Positions 11,314-22,913 of a DNA stretch of 64,000 bases are shown here, piece by piece. The stretch covers positions 124,001-188,000 of the forward strand of contig JADGKB010000010.1 of assembly GCA_027604185.1 (NCBI GenBank). The letters run 5' to 3'. Under the pieces are notes generated by a model. That model searched no databases, was not told where the DNA came from, and was given only the letters and a program-made list of their open reading frames with translations. Within the stretch, counting starts at the first letter, position 1; each line of letters begins with the position of its first letter. Made by a program: the position numbers and the translations under genes. This stretch comes from Boothiomyces macroporosus (Eukaryota > Chytridiomycota > Chytridiomycetes > Rhizophydiales > Terramycetaceae).

Positions 11314-12944
11314 TTAGAATTTTGTGGATCGTGACAGATTGGTTTTGATACCGGTAAGTTCTCCCTGGTATTTAGACAATTTCGATTTATCAACAGCAAC
11401 TCTACGGACAGAGGTCAATTTCTTCTTGGCGGCATCATACTTCATACGTTTCTTTACACGAGGGTTTCTATTTTCTTTCTTTCTGTATGGAGTTAGTCCA
11501 CGATTAGCAAGTATCTTGTAGGTTGCTTTACGTTTAGTGTCCATATCAAGGTCCTCTTCAGGAGCAGGCTCTTCCATAGGTTTGTGCAATTCTGCATGAA
11601 GCTCTTCTCTTTCTTCCCTGCGTTTGCGTTTCAAACTCTTTACTTCCTCATAGTAATCATCCGAGCCTTCTTCCTCTTGGTCTATTTCATTATCAGAGAG
11701 TTTTCCATATATCTTTTCAGTTTCATTAAGATATTGTTCATCTTCTTCTTCGTCGAAAGCAGGCTCAGTCTTTGGTTGAAGTTTTGCATTGATTTTGCTG
11801 TATAGTTTCTTATCCAAAAGATTCTAGAATTAACATAAAGTACTTGATCAACTCTGTTGACATGGAATTGCAAAGATTTCTTTTGTCTAATTTTATCTTC
11901 AAGGTCAACTTCTGCAATATCTTCACCTTCACCAAACAGGCCTGAAGCGTTCTTTTTCTTCTTTTTGAGTGGAATATACGGTTGATATTCCTCAATAGCC
12001 GCGTCGGATTCTTCTTCTGATTCTTCAACAGCACGCTCTTGCTCTTCCTCTTCTTCAGAAGACTGCGCTGAAATATCTTCTTGTTCAACCAGTTCATAGT
12101 CCTCTTCAATGGATTCCTCTTGATCCTCATCCACAAGCTGCTGAGATTTTGATACAAGCGCTTCAAACTTTTTCAAATGGTCAATGGCAGGATGTGTAGT
12201 TCTGGTATTTGTTTCTGAAGCAGCCATTGCCAAAAAATATGCCAAATTGGCCAAGTAAAGATATTTCAAGAAAAGTACTTCGTCCCTTTCTCCCTCATTT
12301 TGCAGTTCGCTCCAGATGACTGAGAATTCCTTCTGATACTTTAATATATCAGGCATATTCTTTTTCAATAGCCGCATTTGCTCCTTGACTGAGAGGTTGG
12401 ACAGATTAGGCTGAATTACTTCTGCTTCGTCCAAATTGAATTCTTTTCTTTCCACAGATTTGAGTTTGTTTTTGATGAGATTCTCAAAATTGTCGTCCAA
12501 GAAATCTTGCTCTTCAAAAGTTTCCACTTGCTTCTTTTGCAATCTTAGAGCTTCCTGCTCCTCTTCCTTCGCTAATGTCAACTTTCAATTACCTTCATCA
12601 TCCGTGGCTTCATCAGAGACATAGTAATCGTTTCTGGACTGTCCCCAGCCGTCCTCCTCTTCGTGCTCCTCTTCGTCATCAGATTTAGGCTCAAGGAAGT
12701 GTCTATTATGTGCTTTAAACTTTTCCAACAATTCCTCTTCTTCTACAGAGTCTTCGTCATAATCCATGCCAAATACTTCTTGCTCACTTTCTTCATCTCG
12801 TTGATATCTGTCATCCAGAGTAATCATTTCGGACTGATCTTGGAATTCATCTTCTGAATTTAAATCCAGGTTATTTAAATCGGCTTTGGTTTCAGTGTAT
12901 TCCTTTGGCGGTGCTGGCTTTCTAGATTTTCTCTTTCTGGCCAT
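11314..12944 (-). CDS. SAS10: Sas10/Utp3, small-subunit processome factor
   Basis: Nucleolar U3 snoRNP/SSU-processome component for 18S rRNA maturation. 529 residues, with introns at 12572-12592 (21 nt) and 11824-11843 (20 nt). The N-terminus is highly acidic, followed by the EAKEEEQEALRLQKKQ element, a Sas10/Utp3/C1D helical domain (LLKKNMPDILKYQKEF, YLYLANLAYFLAMAA), an acidic linker and the diagnostic C-terminal Sas10 domain (ILANRGLTPYRKKENRNPRVKKR). Both splices restore conserved sequence (DDEAKEEEQ and VDQNLLDKKLYSK). It is divergently arranged with RPL37, another ribosome gene, about 160 bp away. Confidence 0.94.
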
Positions 12945-13104
12945 ATTATTATAAATTCAAAAAAGAAAAAACAGAAACAGAAATATGTTCGCAACCCTAG
13001 CCCTAGCAAAGTTCAACTGCGCCACATGCTCTAATCTGATTGGCCCAATTAAAGACGGAATTTTTTTAAATTTTTTCTGGAGGTGAAAACTTTACTTTTT
13101 AACA

Positions 13105-13393
13105 ATGGTAATTCAAATGATAATGGTAGACTAAAGGTACCCAAGCGTTCGGTAAGAAACACACCAAATCCCACACCCTCTGTCGTCGTTGCGGACGTAG
13201 ATCATTCCACAACCAAAAGAAAACTTGCGCACAATGTGGATATCCTGCAGCAAAAACCCGTAACTACCAATGGAGCGAAAAAGGACGTCGTAGAAAGACT
13301 ACCGGAACTGGACGTATGTCTCATTTGAAGACTTTAGCTCGCCGCTTCAAGAACGGATTCCGTGAAGGACAAGTTGCAAAGAAGTCTGCTTAA
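13105..13393 (+). CDS. RPL37: 60S ribosomal protein eL37
   Basis: Structural protein of the large ribosomal subunit with a zinc ribbon. The 88-residue product has the family length and the paired CxxC knuckles ([19 protein letters not shown]), then [22 protein letters not shown]. The first exon is only the ATG (13105-13107); a 22-nt intron (13108-13129) follows at once and exon 2 begins [15 protein letters not shown]. Without this intron the annotated frame would be wrong over the whole gene. It lies head to head with SAS10. Confidence 0.96.
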
Positions 13394-13639
13394 TTTGGAA
13401 TATATTTTCATTACACAGTAAATTGGAAATTGGATTATCATTTATTACAATTCGTTTTCTGTGAGGTTTTACACAAGTGGAATTGTCACTATCTCGAAAA
13501 AAAAGTACAGTGACTGTCAATTGGTTCTTTCAATGAGCTTGTTACGGCGTGCCATTAAATGGGCATCTGTATAATAATATTTGACCTGAGTTTTACTTGA
13601 CATATCCTTCAAAAAGTCAACAATGATAGCTTCATTATA

Positions 13640-14352
13640 TTAGTATGGGATAACAGTCCCATCACGGCCAAAGAATTTTCCACTGTTGGATTCGCCAAGC
13701 TTTTCTACTACTTGCACCATCAAAGCAACAGAGTCATGAGCAGTAATATCTCCATTTCCACTAGTCATTCCTGTTTGAACAAACCCAGGGTGAATCGCTC
13801 CAACAGAGATTCCTATTATCAAATTCACTTACCTTTAGGTTTTAAATCAATCGCTAATCCTTTAGTAGCCATGTTCAATGCGGTTTTTGACATGCGGTAG
13901 CCATAATACTTTCCAGAACCGTTGTCTTCAATTGATCCCATTCTGGAAGTGATGTTAACGACCTTAGAGCCAGGTTTCAAGTAATCCAATACTGCTCTAG
14001 TAGTCAAGAGAGGCCCAAGTGTGTTTACGGTGAATTGCTGGATTGCCATTTCTCGAAGCTTATTGTCACCAAGGTTGTCAGAGTACAGCATTCCTGCATT
14101 GTTGATTAGCAAGTCGATTGATTCGACACCAAGGGATTTCAACTTGCTTGGCAATGCGTCAATTGAGCTTTCATCCCCAGTGTCCAACTGTAAATGTTGG
14201 GAAATCGGGATGATTGCAGCCAGCTCTTGCACCTGCGCATATGGAGTCCTTGAGGTAGCAAAGACCTTGTATTGCTGTTGGACATAGTGCTTTACAAACT
14301 CCAATCCAATCCCTCTATTGCCGCCGGTAATTAACACAGTTTTTCCACTCAT
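13640..14352 (-). CDS. Short-chain dehydrogenase/reductase (SDR), classical type
   Basis: NAD(P)-dependent oxidoreductase of 230 residues, substrate unknown. The N-terminal Rossmann motif TGGNRGIG follows KTVLI; NNAG, the catalytic S, and YGYRMSK (YxxxK) are present, then IHPGFVQTGM. This arrangement resembles the C-factor/sniffer-like carbonyl reductase group. One 20-nt intron (13813-13832) joins LKPKG to ISVGAIHPG. A relic of a second SDR start lies just upstream at 14407-14464. Confidence 0.9.
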
Positions 14353-14406
14353 TTCAGATTTGACAAAAATATTGCAAGCTTAATTTCGCTGCCATTTGAA
14401 AATTAA

Positions 14407-14464
14407 GCATTCAAATTCCAATGCTATTCCTCTCTTTCTGCCAGTGACCAACACGCAATTCTAA
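14407..14464 (-). pseudogene. Relic of a second SDR gene (cofactor-binding N-terminus only)
   Basis: On the minus strand this stretch reads NCVLVTGRKRGIALEFE, which aligns with residues of the adjacent intact SDR (KTVLITGGNRGIGLEF). The second Gly of the NAD-binding TGxxxGIG motif is replaced by Lys and its last Gly by Ala, and a stop follows within about ten codons. No further SDR sequence is seen. I infer an old tandem duplicate that has decayed to its first exon-sized piece. Confidence 0.6.
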
Positions 14465-14764
14465 TCTATTCAATTGCGTTTAAAAATCGCGACGACCAAA
14501 GTTACCAGAATGGGATTGATAAAACGCAGATGCTTAGCAGTATTAGATTGCTGGATTAAAACTAAGAGACAGTTATACTCTGGAATGCTTGGATTGAATG
14601 GATAAGCCATCCAAATATCGTTGAACGCTTTCTTGTATACTTATCGAGATATGGGAAATTTCAAAGTTTATGATACTGGTAACCAGTCAATATGCGGCGC
14701 ATAATATTGGAATCCAAGCAAGTTGGTTCCTTTTCAAAAACCTCTGACATAAATTTTTTCTGAC
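14465..14764. other. Spacer between SDR relic and WDR55
   Basis: About 300 bp, shared upstream region of divergent genes. No open frame with coding character and no clear TATA box seen. Confidence 0.4.
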
Positions 14765-15908
14765 ATGAAAAAACCACTATCCATAGAATGCTCCTCCACA
14801 GTATTCGATATTGCGTTCCATCCACTATCAAATATCATTTGCGCAGGAACTATTGAAGGACAAATAGACTGGTATGGTACCGCTAATTAGTTTTACTTTC
14901 AACGAGAAATGCGAACCACTTTTTTCAGCTCATCCCCACCAAGAATCATGCAGATCATTGGATTTTAATGCTGACGGCTCCGGATTATTCACTGTGTCGA
15001 AGGACAGATCGCTTCAGGTAGATTTTTATTCACAGAGTTAATTGATATCGAGACTCACAAAATGATTCTGAGAAAAGTTAAGGCTCATAGTTCACCAATC
15101 AATAAAGTACGCTATATATCAGAGAATTTAGTTGCGACTGGAGATGATGCGGGATGTGTAAAAGTAACAGATTTTAATGCAGATTTGGGATATTCGTACT
15201 AGAAAGCTATCTCTGAAATTCAAAGAAAATCAGGACTACATTTCCGACATGTACTATGTGGGCGAAAAGAATACACTCTTGGCTACATCTGGCGGAGGAT
15301 GTCTTAGCGTGTTTGACGTCCGAAAAGACAAGCCAATTGCTGTGTCAGCGAATCAGGATGATGAGTTGCTTTCGGTTGTAGTCGTAAAGGTAATCTTTTT
15401 TTAACGTAGAACAACAAAAAAGCAGTAATAGGCACTCAATCTGGAACTATTTTACTGTTTTCTTGGAATGACTGGGGAGATTGCACTGATAGATTCCCAG
15501 GTAACTCGTTATAACTTAGGCCATCCAATGAGTGTTTCTTCGCTATGTAAATCAAACGAAACTACTGTCTATACTGGCTCTAGCGATGGAATAATTAGAG
15601 CAGTTGGAATACTTCCCAATCAATTACTTGGAACAGTTGGTGATAACGGAGATATGCCAATTGAAGCGCTAAAACTATCAAGCGATGGTAAATGGCTTGC
15701 TAGCTGCTCTCATGATGAAACCGTAAAGCTCTGGGAGGCAGATATCACTGCTTTGGACAACGAAGTATTTGGAGATGAATTGGAAAAAGATTCTGATGAC
15801 TCTGATTATGATATGCCTGCCAAAAAGAAGCACAAGAAAACGAAAAAAGCCATTGGCAATGAAAGAGGGAAAGCATCTGCCAAAGCTTTCTTTGAAGATC
15901 TTGATTAA
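14765..15908 (+). CDS. JIP5: WD40 protein WDR55/Jip5, ribosome biogenesis
   Basis: Nucleolar beta-propeller required for large-subunit production. 348 residues after removal of five introns of 19-20 nt (14872-14890, 15018-15037, 15164-15182, 15390-15409, 15501-15519). Family hallmarks are FDIAFHP, KAHSSPINKV, the GDDAGCVKIWDIR repeat, GTILLFSWNDWGDCTDRFPGHP, TGSSDGIIRAVGILPN and the final HDETVKLW repeat with a Lys-rich acidic tail (AKKKHKKTKK). In intron 2 the reading frame requires the second AG of a tandem AGAG acceptor, giving 20 rather than 18 nt. Confidence 0.93.
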
Positions 15909-16255
15909 TACATTAATATATCCAAAGAACAAAAGGGATAATATCATTCCTTAATTGGTAGTGGAACTGTTCTTGACTTTCAAAGCATTTGATTTCGTTT
16001 AGCTAAAGTGAAACCTGTTATGTAAAGTAATATCTCGAGAGTAAATCAGGAAGATTACAGAACCGAGTTGGAAGCAACTTTGGAAAGAGTTTGTGATTTT
16101 AAACTTAGTCTGGTTCAGAAAGGAGACAGTTGGTGCTGAGATCGAGTCGAATCACAATTCACTATAAATAATCGAAAGAAAGGATGAGGTAGAACCGCGC
16201 AAGATTGCTTGTCTTTTTGAATTCAGTCGCGTCCAAACTAAAGAAATCTTTCTCA
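15909..16255. other. Spacer between WDR55 and the RalGAP gene
   Basis: About 350 bp. A short coding-like frame (around 16050-16139, plus strand, containing YRTELEATLERVCDF) has no usable start and overlaps a 20-nt intron-like element. It could be an upstream exon of the next gene or a tiny separate gene; unresolved. Confidence 0.3.
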
Positions 16256-19200
16256 ATGGCGGAATTGAAAAGACAAGAAAAGCTGTTGAAACGGGCGAGA
16301 CCATTACTAGATGATAAGCTAAAGGCAAAGCAAAGGATGAGAGGATTGCAGTCATTTTTAGGTATCCTAGTGCTAATGAGAATTTTCAACAGAAGCTGAT
16401 GAATTAAAATTCTTTCAGCAACATGACCAAATAATAGTCAGCGTTATACTGGAATGCTTCGTATATCGCATCAAAAAAGTAAAGGGTAATTCAAAATTAA
16501 AAAAGAACGAGTGTTTACAATCAACTCAAAGGATGCCCAAAACCTATTTGAAGTATTGGATTTGATTCAAAAAGCAATGAAGTACTTGCATGAAAAGCTC
16601 AATACCGGATGGAACCAATCATCACTATGTGCAGTTATTGAGTCTTTGCTCTATGACCAGAATCACGAAAAGTTGAAGCGATACGGGCTAAAGCTGCTTA
16701 TTCAATACCTCGAAATGAAGACTGAAATAGATGAAAATTCTGCGCTATTGATGAACCTATTGCTCAGCTGTGACGAAATTGAGATTAAGCAGCTAGAAAA
16801 TGCGTACAATGACTGTATTGGTGAGGACGAACGAGGGCTTATCACCAAACACAGGAATGACTGGAAATTCGTTCAATTTAAACATGTGAAGCAGGAAAAG
16901 CGGGTGTTTAAGCTTCCAACAGTTGAAAATATGTCTCCCGCTGATGAAAACCTCTTTGTGATAGTCCCAAAGGAAGCAAACGAAAAATTTACTAACGCCG
17001 AAATGGTTTCAGAGTTTCTGCTAAGTTTGATTGAAATGGCAAAGTCAATTGCAGTGAAAATTACAGTTCAAGGTAAAAGGTTGTTTAATCCAAGACTACA
17101 AAATGTCACACATAGCAAAAGTGCTACATTCGGAAAAGGCTCTACCATTGAGAAATATTTGGGATTTGTTCAAGCTGAGGATTCTCGCAAAATTCTTTCC
17201 AGCTGTTTCAAAGAGATTAGGACTGCAGGTACCAGAAGAAGCATTTGAATACTGCCCAGAAAACATCTTGAACAGCTTGCTTCAATTTATCTTGAAAATA
17301 TCTTCTGTTACTGTTCAGTTGAGTGAACTTTCTCCACAAAATGATGTCGCACTGGCTTTACTACAGCAACTACTCCTTGAAAACGAAGAAAATCGTGAAA
17401 TTTTACATGAAATGTTTAGGCAATCATTCATTATCGGAAAGTTTCAAGTTACAAACTATATTTTTGCCAGTTGGTTAACGGTTCCAGTCGAAGAAGTGCA
17501 CCAGTTTTTACGGGAAAGGATAATGAAATCTACAGAAGAGTTGGAGTCTCCTGCAGTTGTCCACTCTGTCGATTCAAGGACGAATATCATGATTAGAAGA
17601 TATGTTCGATATTTTAGATTGGGAATATTACACATGGATGTAGAAAAAGAAGAATTTGTAACTTGTTCTTAATCGAGGTGTCAAATTTGAAGGAGCTCCT
17701 GAATTTTTATAGGTTCTTGGGATATGAGAGATTTCATTTGCTGGAAAGCACCACATGGAATGTATTAATGAATTTGCTAATCGATATTCAAATTCAGGTG
17801 TTTAGGAATTCCAATCCATCATATGAAGTTGCTGTTATGCTGGCAGAAACCATGTTTTGTACTTGGATACGTAGCAGAAACGTCAGTGAACCGGCTTGGA
17901 CAAAGCTTGAATCATACATCTCCAGAGCAAAAGAATCTAAAGGCGTTTTAAAAGTCTGGGCAGTAAATTCAGCTAATTATAGGATATTATGACGAATTTA
18001 ACGACGATCGTATGTGACAAGGTCTATGGAATATCAAATTTAAGCAGTTTGATGAAAGAAGATCCGTCCAAGAGAAAGCGTGTCGGAAAAACAAAGGGAG
18101 AGCATGCTACTCTGACTCCAGCGCTTCGTAATAACGCCAATTTAGAAGAAAATGCCAGCAAAAGTAATTTCTACTAATGTAGAAAACATTATTTCTTTTT
18201 TTGAAAAAGGTTCAGATGACGGAGGGTTGGACTTATCTCACATGATGAGTATACACGGTGATGCTGCCTTGTTTGTTCAATTGAGCGAAATCAAATGGTG
18301 GGATGCTTCAACAAGTTTATTTTTATGGAAGAATGTCCTAACCAGTATTGGTAAATTGCATGAAATCAAGGTCGGATCACCTAATTTAGGACGTAGCGGT
18401 GCATTTAGATGCGATTAAATGCGTCGTAAACATTTGGGATACTCTGAATAGGGTAATAATGAGCTGATTTAGGTCAAATATACTTTGCCCCTAGCACACA
18501 ACCAAGTTCCTTCCTTGTTTGATTTCGCTGGAATAATTTTCAAAGCAGCAGATATGCCGTCGTACGTTATTGCTAAAATAGTGAATATGTGAATAGTGTA
18601 GCAGCTGCAGCTGGATGTGTTTGTCGGATGATGTGCAGGAGGCATGATCAGTCTGAATTTACAAAATGGCTGCCCTCATTTTACCGGTTACTTTTAAAGG
18701 TACTTTGTTTTAAGTCAGCATCTTGCTTTGCCGATGGACGATGTTATATTTGCAATTCTCACCAACTCTACCAAATTTTTCACTCTTGGATTACCTGGAT
18801 CGTCAATCACAATCCCAACTTTTATCAAATGTTGCTATATGGTGGTAATACCGCGTTTAACATAGGCATTACTAGAAGAAGTTCCTGATGTTGTACTGAG
18901 ATCAGTTTTTGCAATATTGGGATCGCTACTGACCTATGAGAAGCATTACCAGAAATCATTGCCAAATTTACCTGAAGATGACCGTGAAAGTATTGTATAC
19001 TCTCCAAATGCACAGGTAACTCCACCCCATTCGATTGTAAATCTAAAATTTGGGGTATTTTTGGTACTACAGAAATTCTTGTTAAAACATCAACAGCTGA
19101 AGAATTTCGACTACTGCGAAATAATTTTGAACCACCTGGGAGTATTTTTGATGGAAGAAGCAAAGTCTGCCCAACCTTCGTAATTTAAAGTTGACCTTAG

Positions 19201-21218
19201 TGCAAACAAACTAAAGCATGAAATATTGAATGTCCTGCTGGATAGTATTTCAGTTAAAAATTACAAGGCAGCGAACGCAGCGGCAATTGGAATATCATTA
19301 ATGGGAAAATGTCACACGCACTTTGAAGCAGTAAGTTTTTATTAACCTGGGAAACAAATATGCTGATTATCGATCGATTAGTTTGGGGAATCTCTGAACA
19401 TTTGCAGTATGATGATAGACGCAGAAAGATAAGTGATGTTATCACGTGTGTCAGTATCGTCTCAAATTTACTGAAAACCCTATTGGAATTGCTCATGACC
19501 TTTCCTTCCAACTTGGTATCAAACCCAAATATTTCCCTAAGAATATCAGAAGTTATCGAAGAAACCATACATCATGCTGTACGTTTGGTTAATATATAGA
19601 CTATTGGAATGGATCCAAACTCTTCTGAGAACTCTGATTTGACGGAAGCCGAATTAAACGAAGTGATCAAGGGCTATCAAGTCTTGAAGGTGGATATTTC
19701 TAATTCCAGGAATCCGCAATCAATGTTTTAATTCACTTGACGCATCATCTGGATAATTTCTCTCCAATGCATGGCGCTGCTGTTATCAATTCGTAACATA
19801 TAGCTTGATAATTAGAGATTTGGTTGAAACAGATGCAGACGAGAATGTCGATGGAAACAATATTCAATATCTATCCATAAAATCAGGGACAATCGTCACG
19901 TTGATTGATATGCCTGCAAGTAATTTGATTTAATTCAAGCAAACAAAGTCAGACTGATACTTCGAAATGCCGCAGGTAAATTTGCCTGGGATATGAAATC
20001 GTTCCACCATTCAATAGACGAGGTTGAAGGAGAACACAAATGTGCTATTCATCCAACATTGGTTCCCAAAAAATCGACTTCAGAGTCTTCCAAAATTGAT
20101 ACCTCTTCATCACGTTCTAGTTTTGATTCTGGGTCTGATATGCTAGAAACACTGCTAATGAGAATTTCAAAAAACAATCCAGAGTGCCTGTATCCAGACC
20201 CACCTAGCCCAGAAGTAGAGTTCCACAAAATGATAATGAAACATGTTGAACAAGAGTGCTTATCGCTTGAGCAGGAAGCCAGGTTATCCCAAATACGTAG
20301 ATCAGTGGGGCAAAAGGAAAACTTGGGTCTCAAAACGGAAACCAGTGCGGTATTCGAAAATGCTAGATTACTACTTGCACATTTTGGCCAACTCAACTTT
20401 GACCACTTGAAGAATGGCGAAGTACATTTACTTACAAAGAGTGTCAACCTAACAAGAGATTTAAGAGGGTTAGATAGAAAATTCAGGTATATACTTTCTA
20501 AAATAGTCGCGAAGTTGCAAAATTTGCAATAATCTATGTTGGTCCAGATCAAGAAGACGAGATGTCTATTTTCAAGAATGAAGCTGGTAGCATTGAATAC
20601 GACGAGTTTGTTAAAAGTCTTGGTTGGGAAATTAATTTGGCAGAGCATACTGGATACACGGGCGGACTTGATTCAAACCTTGTAAAAGGTGGAATCTGCA
20701 CTTACTATTGCACGTCAACCGTTGAAATGGTCTTTCATGATGTTACAAAGATGAGAATTGATAAAGAAGACTTGAAACAAGTAAAAAAGAAGAGACATAT
20801 CGGTAACGATCACGTACATATTGTTTGGAATGAAAACCGAAGAGATTATAAATATGATACTATTGGTGGAGACTTTGGAAATGCCCAAATAATAGTAACG
20901 CCTTTACCAAATGGGTTATATGCAATTGATACTTATAGAGATGATCAAGTGCAATCATTTGGCCCTCTACAAAGTCGAAATATGATTACCAAAGAGTGTT
21001 TAGGACCGCTAGTTAGGAAAACGGCAATACAGGCTTACAGGGCAGCGTTATCAGTTGATGTTACACCTGGGATGGAAACCCATCCCTTTACCTTACGAAA
21101 GCAAACTATTAGTTTGATTGCAAGTAGGCATAAAGCGAATCCAAATACCTATGAAAAGTTTTTAACTTCAATCCTTGGAAATGAACATATTATAGTGGAA
21201 GAGCCTCCCGCTGTTTAA
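16256..21218 (+). CDS. RALGAPA: RalGAP-alpha-like GTPase-activating protein
   Basis: Catalytic-subunit homologue of the Ral GTPase-activating complex, which switches off Ral/Rap-type small GTPases. 1532 residues from 19 exons; 18 introns of 19-23 nt. The N-terminus (QSFLEFSTEADELKFFQQH), the armadillo-like middle (LGLPGSSITIP, MMCRRHDQ, LLKTLLELLMTFP) and the pre-GAP part (IIYVGPDQEDEMSIF) follow human RalGAP-alpha in order. The C-terminal Rap/RanGAP domain has GWEINLAEHTGYTGGL, TSTVEMVFHD and KKRHIGNDHVHIVW, where the Asn of GND is the catalytic 'thumb' in this family. Intron 13 (19331-19350) keeps frame and length but ends GG, not AG. The start at 16256 is the first in-frame Met; a longer N-terminus is possible. 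Confidence 0.92.
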
Positions 21219-21244
21219 AAACGCTAATAAAGTACAAGCATTTA

Positions 21245-22641
21245 TTACAGCTTTGCTTTAAACATTTCCAAAGAGTACTTTAATTCTTTGAGTTGAGAAT
21301 TAGGTATCCAGATCTTGAACAACTCCTGCAACTCTTTTAAATCATTGGACAACTCTTGGTCTTTCTTTATATTTTCGTCACTAGTTAGCTTGGCAATTAT
21401 CCACGGTAAATTAAATGGGTTTGTCTTGTATGGAGCTTTGAATTTTGAAGCAATTTCTTCTTGCTGCAAGTCCCATAATTTGTTTTGGCCCATAATCCAG
21501 GAGAGCGATACATAGTAGGTATCTAATTCTTCATAAATTGCAGAATGGCCTTGGGTACCAAATCCATAGATATTCCCTGCCAAGTAATCGCTAAGCTGAG
21601 TTATTAAACCATAATCAGTTAGTCCTTTGTTTCTCAATTTCAAACCAAATACAACCAAGTGAGAAAGAAAGTCTGGCTGATAGTCTTGCGCATGGATATA
21701 AAGTGCTCTGAATACGTTAGGATGATTAATTCCTTGTAAAGTAGCAGAATATAAAGGTACTACCTGGTCATACCAACTCCCAACTGCAGATATTCTTACC
21801 CCATTGGACAGAATATATTCAAGAGCTATATTAACATAATTTACCCTTATAATAGGCAATAGTAATTTTTGCATTAGGATCATTAAAATCAAATAATTGC
21901 TTTGCGTTCTCGTTTTCAACATACTTGATCACAAGGCTCTGTTTGAGGTTGGGGTAAGGGCCATGGGATATTCCAGCCATAGCTTGATTAACAATATTTA
22001 CCCATCATGCCTGTTCGCTGTTTTTTAGTATTAATGATATTATTCTCTATCAGCCGTTCTATAATCAACGCGGTAACTGGGGTTCCTTGAGAATGAGCAA
22101 CAAATAGAACCAAATCCGCTTCTTGGATTTTATCCATATAATTGTTGAGTTGCGAGTACAATAAATCCACTCTGTCTTCTATCTTTCCCTCTCCATTCAA
22201 GGATATTAGAGACAAATCTTCTATTTGGATTCCGTTCCTTTCCCTGAAATATTTGATTGTAGCTTGCTGCATTTTATCAATGAAATAGTCTGAAGTACCT
22301 ACAGGCTCGCCTACGATCCGATTAAACATTTTATTGGGAAACCACCTTGATTAGTATTAGGTACCTACAGTTATTACGAATTACCCATGCACCCCCACAA
22401 TGGCTACTTTCTCGACATCAAATCCAGTCTTTTCTGGCTTTATTTTGTAGAAATAATTGTAAATCCGTTGCAGAAAACCAATTGGTTCCTGGATCTTTAA
22501 TTCTTCAATGTAATTCGGTAAAACGATATTTTTGGGCTTCTTTTTGAATTCGCTTGGGTCGCCGGTGAATTTGAAATCATTCTCATTCCAACTGTAGCGG
22601 ACTTGGGTATGAGGTTTTTTCATTCTCTTTAAGAGAAACAT
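21245..22641 (-). CDS. Fungal alpha/beta-hydrolase-fold protein (lipase-like)
   Basis: 439 residues belonging to a conserved, poorly characterised fungal family that I recognise by its blocks: VAIVGVHGWFPNKM, RIVGEPVGTSD, LVLFVAHSQGTPV (nucleophile Ser in a GxSxG-like HSQGT), MAGISHGPYP, SWYDQVVPLYSATLQG (possible acid residue) and YGFGTQGHSAIYEE (possible His). Substrate unknown. Introns: 22346-22384 (39 nt), 21983-22001 and 21826-21844 (19 nt each). The 39-nt intron consists of two complete GT-AG units of 20 and 19 nt back to back. It converges with the RalGAP gene, stops 26 bp apart. Confidence 0.85.
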
Positions 22642-22913
22642 TTCAGATTGAGGTTTTCAAGCCATGTGATCCGCAGATAAATGAGCAGTTATATTGCAAT
22701 TATTAGAGTTTTCTTTAACTGTGCTTAGATGGTATTGGACTTTGATATTCAGGATCCTTATCTCAACCAGTATTGAACTTTGATAGCCAGGATCCAAATC
22801 CGACTCACTGGGTATCCTTTCCTGAGTGCAAGACAGCGGTATTCAAGCACTAGTAATATTTCCAACTCACGCTTGAAATTTCAGAATTCCAAATTATTTT
22901 TTTCCAAATCAAA

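Noticed and set aside
16256..21218. First impression of a Upf2/MIF4G-type helical repeat protein
   Set aside because: The order of blocks and the C-terminal Rap/RanGAP domain match RalGAP-alpha from end to end.
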